Below are positions 1 through 5,110 of a stretch of DNA of 7,638 nucleotides, piece by piece; positions within the stretch are counted from its first letter, which is position 1, and each line of letters starts with the position of its first letter. The stretch comes from an uncultured Atopobium sp. (GTDB taxonomy: Bacteria; Actinomycetota; Coriobacteriia; Coriobacteriales; Atopobiaceae), in NCBI GenBank assembly GCA_937926845.1, contig CALBBS010000169.1, positions 1-7,638 on the forward strand, read 5' to 3'. Both the position numbers and the translations under genes were made by a program. The notes beneath the pieces are model-generated. The model was not told the DNA's origin. It saw only the letters and a list, made by a program, of their open reading frames with translations, and did no database searches.

Positions 1-324
1 TCTGGTGGCGGTAAGGGCGCTGGCTTCGAGGGTGGACAGCAGCCACTGGCTATGCGTCTTCCTAAGCTTCCTGGTTTCACTAACCACAACCGTGTTGAGT
101 ACGCTCCAGTCAACGTTGCTCGTCTGAATGCACTCTTTGCAGACGGCGAGACCGTAGACGCAGAGGCTCTGGTTGCTAAGGGAGTTATCAAGTACAACTT
201 CATCCCAGTCAAGGTTCTGGGTGATGGCGAGCTTTCTAAGAAGCTCACTGTTAAGGTCGATAAGGTTTCCGCCTCTGCAAAGGCTAAGATCGAGGCGGCC
301 GGTGGAAAGGTTGAGGCCGAGTAG
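1..324 (+). CDS. rplO: 50S ribosomal protein L15 (uL15), C-terminal part
   Basis: The reading frame is open from base 1, so the start of the gene lies outside the window; 107 residues are visible before the TAG stop. L15 is a late-assembling protein of the large ribosomal subunit that binds 23S rRNA. The visible part begins in the glycine-rich segment typical of L15 (GGGKGAGFEGGQQPLAMR), continues with the LPKLPGF segment, and ends with the conserved C-terminal fold around VKVLGDGELSKKLTVKV and a terminal AKIEAAGGKVE helix. An ATG at position 52 is an internal methionine, because the frame upstream of it encodes canonical L15 sequence. The stop codon overlaps the first base of the secY GTG start, which suggests translational coupling. 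Identity is clear from motifs and from neighbouring secY. Confidence 0.97.
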   Translation, partial: SGGGKGAGFEGGQQPLAMRLPKLPGFTNHNRVEYAPVNVARLNALFADGETVDAEALVAKGVIKYNFIPVKVLGDGELSKKLTVKVDKVSASAKAKIEAAGGKVEAE

Positions 325-1604
325 TGAGTAAAGGAATCGCCAACGCATTTCGTGTTCCGGAACTAAGGGGAAAGATTCTCCTTACGGTACTGATTCTTCT
401 TCTGTACCGTTTTGGTGCGTATCTTCCTGTGCCCGGTGCTCCATTCCAGCAGATGCTTTCTGTTTATCAGAATGGTCTTGCTAAGAATGGCGCAATGGCC
501 GTGCTTAACCTATTTTCGGGTGGCGCTCTTTCTCGCATGTCTGTTTTCAGTCTGGGCATCATGCCTTACATTACGGCTCAGATCATCTTCCAGATGATGC
601 AGTCCGTTATTCCATCTCTTGGCGAACTTGCTAAAGATGGTGAGAGCGGCCAGCGTAAGATTACGCAGTACACGCGTTATCTTACGGTTGGCTTAGCTCT
701 GCTCAATGCAGTTGGTTACCTGTTCTTGTTTAAGAGCTATGGTGTATCTTTTGCATCTATGGAGGGCGTGCCTGAGGCACTTGAAAACTTCCTGGTAGTC
801 TTTACCATGCTAGTTGGTGCCATCATTATTATGTGGCTCGGTGAGGTTATTACTCAGCAGGGTGTTGGCAACGGAATGAGTCTTATCATCTTTGCAAACA
901 TCATGGCTGGACTTCCAACAGCCCTTATTTCTTCAGTAACTACTCGTGGAAACATTGTTCTTACTGTTGTTACTGTTGTGGTTATGCTCGCTATTATTCC
1001 GCTCATTGTTTACATTGAGCGTGGTCAGCGTCGTATTCCTATCAACTATGCCAAGCGCGTTGTTGGTCGTCGTATGATGGGTGGTCAGTCAACGTACCTT
1101 CCAATTAAGGTAAACACTGCAGGCGTTGTGCCAATCATCTTTGCATCTGCAATTCTGTACCTTCCTGCTCAGGTTGCTGTATTCTTCCCAGGAGTAGAGT
1201 GGATTCAAAATCTTGCTACTTCACTTTCTTCTGGATGGGTTAACTGGGTTCTCTCAGTTATGTTCATTGTCTTCTTTGCATACTTCTACACCTCAATGGT
1301 GTTCAATCCAGAGGAGACAGCAGACCAGCTTAAGAAGCAGGGTGGCTTTATTCCTGGTGTTCGTCCAGGTACTGCTACTTCAACGTATATCAAGACTGTT
1401 ATTGACAGAGTCACCCTCCCCGGTGCTATCTTTATGGCAGTTCTTGCAATCGTTCCAACCATTATTTTCTGGTTCACAGGCGATTCGTTGATACAGGCGT
1501 TTGGTGGAACTTCCGTCCTGATTATGGTCGGTGTTGCAATGGATACACTCTCTTCCATTGAGTCCCACCTTAAGATGCACAACTATGAGGGCTTCTTTAA
1601 GTAG
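324..1604 (+). CDS. secY: Protein translocase subunit SecY
   Basis: SecY forms the protein-conducting channel of the SecYEG translocon in the cytoplasmic membrane, working with SecA and with ribosomes. The product has 426 residues, normal for bacterial SecY, and shows about ten hydrophobic segments. Visible landmarks are the plug and second-helix region (LNLFSGGALSRMSVFSLGIMP, about residues 61-81, in two parts), the VGNGMSLIIFANIMAG stretch (181-196), the basic cytoplasmic loop IERGQRRIPINYAKR (231-245) that contacts SecA and the ribosome, the GFIPGVRPGTAT loop (341-352), and the typical end ESHLKMHNYEGFFK. The GTG start at 324 gives the expected N-terminus and has a GAGG element at 313-316, seven bases upstream. 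It shares one base with the rplO stop. A strong terminator-like hairpin follows the gene. The segment around residues 213-220 contains a perfect 9-base tandem duplication in the DNA. Confidence 0.97.
   Translation: MSKGIANAFRVPELRGKILLTVLILLLYRFGAYLPVPGAPFQQMLSVYQNGLAKNGAMAVLNLFSGGALSRMSVFSLGIMPYITAQIIFQMMQSVIPSLGELAKDGESGQRKITQYTRYLTVGLALLNAVGYLFLFKSYGVSFASMEGVPEALENFLVVFTMLVGAIIIMWLGEVITQQGVGNGMSLIIFANIMAGLPTALISSVTTRGNIVLTVVTVVVMLAIIPLIVYIERGQRRIPINYAKRVVGRRMMGGQSTYLPIKVNTAGVVPIIFASAILYLPAQVAVFFPGVEWIQNLATSLSSGWVNWVLSVMFIVFFAYFYTSMVFNPEETADQLKKQGGFIPGVRPGTATSTYIKTVIDRVTLPGAIFMAVLAIVPTIIFWFTGDSLIQAFGGTSVLIMVGVAMDTLSSIESHLKMHNYEGFFK
961..978 (+). repeat. Perfect 9-bp tandem duplication inside secY
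   Basis: The unit TTACTGTTG occurs twice back to back. It encodes a Thr-Val-Val repeat (about residues 214-219) within a predicted membrane helix of SecY, so it keeps frame and hydrophobicity. It may be a slippage product or simple codon bias in a valine-rich helix. Confidence 0.7.
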
Positions 1605-1621
1605 TTCTTAATACGTAGCAT

Positions 1622-1654
1622 AAAGGGGCCTGGAAACAGGCCCCTTTTATTATT
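1622..1654 (+). terminator. Intrinsic terminator or attenuator between secY and adk
   Basis: A perfect 11-base-pair stem (1622-1632 with 1637-1647, AAAGGGGCCTG pairing with CAGGCCCCTTT) encloses a GAAA tetraloop (1633-1636). It is followed by a T-rich tract, TTTTATTATTT, that begins inside the stem at 1645. The stem core is GC-rich and there are no mismatches. It lies 17 bases after the secY stop and ends just before the adk ribosome binding site. Its form is that of a Rho-independent terminator. Because adk-map are normally co-transcribed with secY, it probably acts as a partial terminator that lowers downstream expression. Efficiency cannot be judged from sequence alone. Confidence 0.88.
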
Positions 1655-1659
1655 TGAAA

Positions 1660-1665
1660 GGAAGG
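1660..1665 (+). promoter_or_regulatory. adk ribosome binding site
   Basis: GGAAGG, part of a longer AAAGGAAGG purine run, lies six bases before the ATG at 1672. It decides the adk start at that ATG rather than at an in-frame TTG at 1654, which lies upstream of this site and inside the terminator tail. Confidence 0.75.
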
Positions 1666-1671
1666 CGAAGC

Positions 1672-2298
1672 ATGAACATTGTTCTTCTTGGCGCACCTGG
1701 CGCTGGCAAGGGTACACAGGCTCAGAAGCTCGTTGCAGAGTATGGACTTGCTCACATCTCAACCGGTGACCTTCTTCGTGCTGCTGTTAAAGCTCAGTCT
1801 GAGCTTGGCGTTAAGGCTAAAGAGTATATGGATGCTGGTCAGCTTGTTCCAGATCAGCTTGTAATTGACCTGGTAAAAGAGCGCCTTTCTGCAGACGATG
1901 CAAAGGCTGGTTTTATTCTTGATGGCTTCCCACGCAACACCGCTCAGGCAGTAACCCTTGATTCTGAGCTTCAGAATATGGGTCTCAAGCTTGATGCAGC
2001 TCTGCTTGTTGCTGTTGAGCCAGAGGTTATTGTTGAGCGTTTGTCTTCTCGCCGTACGTGCAAAGAGTGTGGTTATACTGCACCTGCTGGTACAGAGACT
2101 TGCCCAAATTGCTCTGGTGAGATGTATCAGCGTGATGACGATAAGCCAGAGACAATTCGTAAGCGTCTTGATGTATACGAGAACCAGACTTCTCCTTTGA
2201 TCGAGTACTACAAGGGTCATGGAATTCTGAAGGAGGTCAACGGAGATCGTCCTGTTGACGAGGTATTCGCCGACGTAAAGACACTCCTCGCACTATGA
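1672..2298 (+). CDS. adk: Adenylate kinase, zinc-LID type with a short LID
   Basis: Adenylate kinase converts ATP plus AMP to two ADP in the cytoplasm and is essential for nucleotide balance. From the ATG at 1672 the product has 208 residues. Visible motifs are the P-loop GAPGAGKGT (7-15), the AMP-binding STGDLLR (30-36), the family signature FILDGFPRN (81-89), and catalytic arginines at about R88, R123, R127, R154 and R165. The LID domain carries four cysteines, C130, C133, C144 and C147, which would bind zinc. The spacing is C-x2-C-x10-C-x2-C. In the Bacillus/Geobacillus enzymes, as I recall them, the central spacing is 16, and the usual Tyr-His...Asn-Pro-Pro segment between the knuckles is absent here. 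The gene follows the secY terminator, has a good ribosome binding site, and its TGA stop overlaps the map ATG. The identity is certain; the LID difference is read directly from sequence. Confidence 0.96.
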   Translation: MNIVLLGAPGAGKGTQAQKLVAEYGLAHISTGDLLRAAVKAQSELGVKAKEYMDAGQLVPDQLVIDLVKERLSADDAKAGFILDGFPRNTAQAVTLDSELQNMGLKLDAALLVAVEPEVIVERLSSRRTCKECGYTAPAGTETCPNCSGEMYQRDDDKPETIRKRLDVYENQTSPLIEYYKGHGILKEVNGDRPVDEVFADVKTLLAL

Positions 2299-3083
2299 TT
2301 ACGATAAAAACACCTGAACAAATCGAGGCAATGAAGGTGTCGGGCGCCCTTTCTAAGGCAGCTCTTCGTCGTGCTGGATCCATGATTAGACCTGGTGTTT
2401 CAACGCTCGAGATTGACCGCGCTGTTGAAGCTTTTATTAGACTTCATGGCGGAACCCCTACCTTCAAAGGCTACGGTGGATTCCCTGGATCTGTTTGCTC
2501 TTCTATTAACGAGCAGATTGTTCACGGTATTCCATCAGCTAACGTCATTTTGCAAGATGGCGATATTCTGACCATTGACACGGGTGCTACCGTTAACGGT
2601 TGGGCAGGAGATAACGCTTGGACGTTCTACTGCGGAACAGTTGACGAGAAAACCCAGGCACTTTGCGAGGTTACCCGCGATTGCCTTAAGGCAGGTATTG
2701 CAGCTGCTGTTCCTGGTGCTCGCCTTGGCGATGTTGGACATGCAGTTCAGAAGCTTGCTGAGGATAACGGCTATGGCGTTATTCGTGATTTTGTTGGCCA
2801 TGGTATTGGTCGCAATCTTCACGAGGACCCAGAGGTCAGAAACTACGGTCGTGCAGGCAACGGCATTGTGCTTCGTGAGGGAATGGTAATTGCAATTGAG
2901 CCTATGATTGCTATGGGTACCTACGATTGCACCGTTCTTGAAAATGGTTGGACCGTTGTTACCGATGATGGCCTGCCATCAGCACATTATGAGAATACGG
3001 TTGCTATTACTGCCGATGGTCCCGTTATCGTTTCAGAAGATGAAGTTGGTCCATGGTGCGAGATGCAAGGCGGTCTTGAGTAA
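2295..3083 (+). CDS. map: Type I methionine aminopeptidase
   Basis: This cytoplasmic metalloenzyme removes the initiator methionine from new proteins whose second residue is small. The 262-residue product matches the single-domain bacterial type Ia length. The five metal ligands are all present: D95 (in TIDTGA), D106 (in AGDNAW), H169 (in FVGHGIG), E202 (in AIEPMI) and E233 (in HYENTVA). The substrate-side histidines H77 (EQIVHGIP) and H176 (NLHEDP) are also present, so the enzyme should be active. The ATG overlaps the adk stop as ATGA. No Shine-Dalgarno element stands out in the bases just upstream, so translation probably depends on ribosomes finishing adk. No terminator hairpin is visible after the stop, so read-through into infA is possible. 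Confidence 0.97.
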   Translation: MITIKTPEQIEAMKVSGALSKAALRRAGSMIRPGVSTLEIDRAVEAFIRLHGGTPTFKGYGGFPGSVCSSINEQIVHGIPSANVILQDGDILTIDTGATVNGWAGDNAWTFYCGTVDEKTQALCEVTRDCLKAGIAAAVPGARLGDVGHAVQKLAEDNGYGVIRDFVGHGIGRNLHEDPEVRNYGRAGNGIVLREGMVIAIEPMIAMGTYDCTVLENGWTVVTDDGLPSAHYENTVAITADGPVIVSEDEVGPWCEMQGGLE

Positions 3084-3132
3084 CACATACATTGTTCTTC
3101 TCGCTATCTAATTGTGTTGAAAAAATAAGTGA

Positions 3133-3161
3133 TAGACGAGTGGCACATTTTTATGTATTAT
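3133..3161 (+). promoter_or_regulatory. Candidate sigma-70-type promoter upstream of infA
   Basis: In the 113-base gap between map and infA, an AT-rich stretch contains TAGACG (3133-3138, four of six matches to TTGACA), a 17-base spacer, and TATTAT (3156-3161, five of six matches to TATAAT). Transcription would begin near 3168, leaving a leader of about 30 bases before the infA TTG. Position and spacing are good, but the -35 match is only moderate and this is inference from consensus. Confidence 0.5.
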
Positions 3162-3183
3162 TGATAACCGCTGTCGATGTGTC

Positions 3184-3190
3184 GAGAGGA
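3184..3190 (+). promoter_or_regulatory. infA ribosome binding site
   Basis: GAGAGGA lies six bases before the TTG at 3197 and supports that unusual start. Its last A also begins an out-of-frame ATG (3190) that opens only a four-codon frame ending at 3204. Confidence 0.7.
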
Positions 3191-3196
3191 TGAAAG

Positions 3197-3415
3197 TTGG
3201 CTAAACAAGACGCGATTGAGCTTGAAGGCAAGGTACTAGAACCCCTGCCAAATGCTATGTTTAACGTTGAGTTAGAGAACGGCAAGACCATCCTTTGCAC
3301 CATCTCAGGAAAGATTCGAATGAATTACATTCGAATTCTCCCTGGTGACAAGGTTGTAGTAGAGATTTCTCCTTACGATCTTACCAGGGGTCGCATTACC
3401 TACCGTTATAAGTAA
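3197..3415 (+). CDS. infA: Translation initiation factor IF-1
   Basis: IF-1 binds the A site of the 30S subunit during initiation and cooperates with IF-2 and IF-3. The 72-residue product has the exact family length and is a single OB-fold (S1-like) domain. Recognisable parts are the N-terminus MAKQDAIELEGKVLEPLPN, the central MFNVELENG, the SGKIRMNYIRILPGD stretch (37-51) and the terminal SPYDLTRGRITYRYK. The start codon is TTG, chosen because it gives the canonical MAKQD N-terminus and is well placed after GAGAGGA; no in-frame ATG gives a full-length protein. A candidate promoter lies just upstream. A structured 146-base gap separates infA from rpmJ. Confidence 0.96.
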   Translation: MAKQDAIELEGKVLEPLPNAMFNVELENGKTILCTISGKIRMNYIRILPGDKVVVEISPYDLTRGRITYRYK

Positions 3416-3425
3416 GTAATGCAAA

Positions 3426-3562
3426 AGCCTTATGCCATGCATGAGGCTATCTGTGTCTTTGCGCACGTCGCAAGGGCATATGTACGTAAGTACAGTCGGT
3501 ATTTCACGCCAGCGGCTGGGCGAGTATATAGTTCGTATCAGCAGAACCGAAAGGAAGACACA
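3426..3562 (+). promoter_or_regulatory. Candidate structured RNA leader upstream of rpmJ
   Basis: The gap between infA and rpmJ encodes consecutive hairpins. Hairpin 1: 3426-3434 with 3440-3448, nine pairs with one G-U, five-base loop. Hairpin 2: 3452-3463 with 3469-3480, twelve pairs with three G-U, loop CACGT. Hairpin 3 directly abuts it: 3481-3485 with 3490-3494, five pairs, GTAA loop. Hairpin 4: 3507-3512 with 3516-3522, six pairs with one bulged G. No T-tract follows any of them, so they are not terminators. The 5' arm of hairpin 2 (3452-3460) can alternatively pair with 3554-3562, which covers part of the rpmJ Shine-Dalgarno element and the A of its ATG (eight Watson-Crick pairs and one G-U). 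This resembles a translational switch or an autoregulatory ribosomal-protein leader. Which ligand, if any, it binds cannot be read from sequence, and I do not recognise it as a named motif. Confidence 0.5.
3503..3532 (+). promoter_or_regulatory. Weak candidate promoter just upstream of rpmJ
   Basis: TTCACG (3503-3508), an 18-base spacer and TATAGT (3527-3532) could form a sigma-70-type promoter with transcription starting near 3540. If used, it would give an alpha-segment transcript that lacks the hairpins. It overlaps hairpin 4, and the match is modest. Confidence 0.25.
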
Positions 3563-3675
3563 TGAAGGTACGTCCTTCGGTAAAGAAGATGTGCGACAAG
3601 TGCAAAGTCATCCGTCGCCACGGTAAGGTTTACGTGATTTGCGAGAACCCGCGCCACAAGCAGCGTCAGGGCTAA
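3562..3675 (+). CDS. rpmJ: 50S ribosomal protein L36 (bL36), zinc-binding form
   Basis: L36 is the smallest large-subunit protein; it binds 23S rRNA through a zinc ribbon. The frame encodes 37 residues, MKVRPSVKKMCDKCKVIRRH at the start and NPRHKQRQG at the end, which is the usual bacterial length. The zinc ligands C11, C14, C27 and H32 are all present, so this is the C-plus form. The ATG at 3562 follows an AAAGGAAG element at 3550-3557. rpmJ opens the tightly packed alpha segment, and rpsM begins 15 bases after its stop. The upstream gap is unusually long and structured for this cluster. Confidence 0.96.
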   Translation: MKVRPSVKKMCDKCKVIRRHGKVYVICENPRHKQRQG

Positions 3676-3683
3676 GGAAGGAG
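3676..3683 (+). promoter_or_regulatory. rpsM ribosome binding site
   Basis: GGAAGGAG, directly after the rpmJ stop, lies seven bases before the TTG at 3691. The strong match probably offsets the weak start codon and supports TTG as the true start. Confidence 0.75.
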
Positions 3684-3690
3684 CACCAAG

Positions 3691-4059
3691 TTGGCCCGTA
3701 TTAACGGCGTCGACCTGCCACGCGATAAGCGTGTTGAGGTCGGACTCACCTATCTTTACGGCATTGGTCAGACTCGTGCAACCAAGATTTGCAACGAGAC
3801 TGGTATCGATGTAAATACTCGCGTCAAGGACCTCACAGAGGAAGAAGTCACTAAGATTCGTGACTTTATTGACGCTCATTACACCACCGAGGGCGATCTT
3901 CGCCGCGAGGTGCGTCAAAATGTTGCCCGCCTGATGGAGATTGGCTGCTACCGCGGCCTCCGTCACCGCAAGGGCCTCCCTGTCCACGGTCAGCGTACCC
4001 ACACTAACGCTCGTACTCGTAAGGGTAAGAAGCGTCAGGTGGGCGGCAAGAAGAAGTAG
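3691..4059 (+). CDS. rpsM: 30S ribosomal protein S13 (uS13)
   Basis: S13 sits in the head of the small subunit, binds 16S rRNA, and contacts L5 and the P-site tRNA. The 122-residue product has the normal length. It contains the N-terminal MARINGVDLPRDKRVEVGLT, the YGIG helix-hairpin-like segment (23-26), and the S13 signature YRGLRHRKGLPVHGQRT (87-103), followed by the basic tail TRKGKKRQVGGKKK that reaches toward the tRNA sites. Translation starts at TTG, which gives the canonical MARI N-terminus and is backed by a strong ribosome binding site. It is the second gene of the alpha segment, and rpsK starts 14 bases after its stop. Confidence 0.97.
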   Translation: MARINGVDLPRDKRVEVGLTYLYGIGQTRATKICNETGIDVNTRVKDLTEEEVTKIRDFIDAHYTTEGDLRREVRQNVARLMEIGCYRGLRHRKGLPVHGQRTHTNARTRKGKKRQVGGKKK

Positions 4060-4073
4060 GCGAGGAGTAGCTA

Positions 4074-4475
4074 ATGGCACAGAAAAAGAACGCTCGCACT
4101 ACACGCGTCCGCCGCTCCGAGCGTAAAAACATTGCAGTGGGCCAGGCCCACATCAAGAGCACATTCAATAACACGATTGTCTCTATTTCCGATCCCCAGG
4201 GTAATGTAATTTCCTGGCAGTCCGGTGGTACCGTCGGCTTCAAGGGCTCTCGTAAGTCCACTCCTTTTGCTGCACAGCTTGCAGCAGAGGCAGCAGCAAA
4301 GGCAGCAATGGAGCACGGTCTCCACAAGGTAGCTGTTTTTGTTAAGGGCCCAGGCTCTGGTCGCGAGACCGCAATCCGTTCCCTTCAGGCAGCAGGCCTC
4401 GAGGTTTCGGGTATTCAGGATAAGACACCTATTGCACACAACGGCTGCCGTCCTAAAAAGCGCCGTCGCAACTAG
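4074..4475 (+). CDS. rpsK: 30S ribosomal protein S11 (uS11)
   Basis: S11 lies on the platform of the small subunit, binds 16S rRNA near the mRNA exit and pairs with S7. The 133-residue product has the typical length. Family motifs are HIKSTFNNTIVSISDPQGN (26-44), the SGGTVGFKGSRKSTPFAAQ stretch (50-68), VKGPGSGRETAIRSLQAAGL (90-109) and the C-terminal TPIAHNGCRPKKRRRN (118-133). The ATG at 4074 follows AGGAG at 4063-4067. The gene sits 14 bases after rpsM and 17 bases before rpsD, as expected for one transcription unit. Confidence 0.97.
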   Translation: MAQKKNARTTRVRRSERKNIAVGQAHIKSTFNNTIVSISDPQGNVISWQSGGTVGFKGSRKSTPFAAQLAAEAAAKAAMEHGLHKVAVFVKGPGSGRETAIRSLQAAGLEVSGIQDKTPIAHNGCRPKKRRRN

Positions 4476-4492
4476 CACGAAAGGACAAGCAA

Positions 4493-5086
4493 ATGGCAAT
4501 TGATAGGACCCCGGTCCTTAAAAGATGTCGTCAGCTTGGCATCGATCCCGTTGTGATGGGGATCAATAAGACTTCTAACCGTGAGCCACGTCGCCGTCGT
4601 CGCCAGGAGAGCGAGTACGGTATGCAGCTCCGTGAGAAGCAGAAGGCTAAGTTCATTTACGGCGTCCTTGAGAACCAGTTCCACGGCTACTATGAGATGG
4701 CTAAGAAGAACCCAGGCATTACTGGTGACAACCTGATGAGCATCCTTGAGACTCGTCTTGACAACGTCATCTTCCGCCTTGGCTTTGCTCGTACACGTAA
4801 AGAGGCTCGTCAGACTGTTCGTCACGGTCACATCACCGTTAACGGTCAGCGCGTTGACATTCCTTCTTATCGCGTAAAGAGCGGCGATGTTATCGCTGTT
4901 GCTTCCAAGGCAAAGGATCTTCTTCCAATCAAGGAAGCTCTCATTTCCTCCGAGCACATGGCAGTTCCTGCATGGCTTGAGGTTGACATTGAGAAGCTGC
5001 AGGGCACTGTTCTTCAGCTTCCAACCCGCGATCAGATCGACCTTGAGATTGACGCACAGCTGATCGTCGAGCTCTACTCCAAGTAA
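4493..5086 (+). CDS. rpsD: 30S ribosomal protein S4 (uS4), form lacking the zinc cysteines
   Basis: S4 is a primary 16S rRNA-binding protein that starts small-subunit assembly and, in several bacteria, represses its own operon. The 197-residue product has a helical N-terminal part with the basic run REPRRRRRQESEYGMQLREK (30-49), then an S4 RNA-binding domain from about R88 to residue 150 (RLDNVIFRLGFARTRKEARQ, HGHITVNGQRVDIPSYRVK), and the C-terminal LPTRDQIDLEIDAQLIVELY. Only one cysteine (C12) is present near the N-terminus, so the four-cysteine zinc module found in many S4 proteins is missing. The start ATG follows GAAAGGA. As the likely feedback repressor of this operon, S4 is one candidate ligand for the structured leader upstream of rpmJ; that link is inference. 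Confidence 0.97.
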   Translation: MAIDRTPVLKRCRQLGIDPVVMGINKTSNREPRRRRRQESEYGMQLREKQKAKFIYGVLENQFHGYYEMAKKNPGITGDNLMSILETRLDNVIFRLGFARTRKEARQTVRHGHITVNGQRVDIPSYRVKSGDVIAVASKAKDLLPIKEALISSEHMAVPAWLEVDIEKLQGTVLQLPTRDQIDLEIDAQLIVELYSK

Positions 5087-5100
5087 GCCCGACCCGTTTT

Positions 5101-5105
5101 GGAGG
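5101..5105 (+). promoter_or_regulatory. rpoA ribosome binding site
   Basis: GGAGG lies five bases before the ATG at 5111. It rules out an in-frame TTG at 5099, which would place the Shine-Dalgarno element inside the coding sequence. Confidence 0.8.
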
Positions 5106-5110
5106 TAGCA

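Noticed and set aside
1654..1671. Upstream TTG start for adk adding six residues
   Set aside because: It lies in the terminator tail, and the AAAGGAAGG element would fall inside the coding region; the ATG at 1672 gives the canonical MNIVLLGAPGAGKGT start.
3104..3135. CTATC/GATAG inverted repeat after map as a terminator
   Set aside because: Only five pairs with a loop of over 20 bases and no T-tract; too weak to support.
3432..3626. Small + strand open frame running from the rpmJ leader into rpmJ in another frame
   Set aside because: No ribosome binding site, no recognisable protein character, and it overlaps the clear L36 gene out of frame.
5099..5110. Upstream TTG start for rpoA adding four residues
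   Set aside because: The GGAGG ribosome binding site lies between this TTG and the ATG at 5111, so the ATG is the start.
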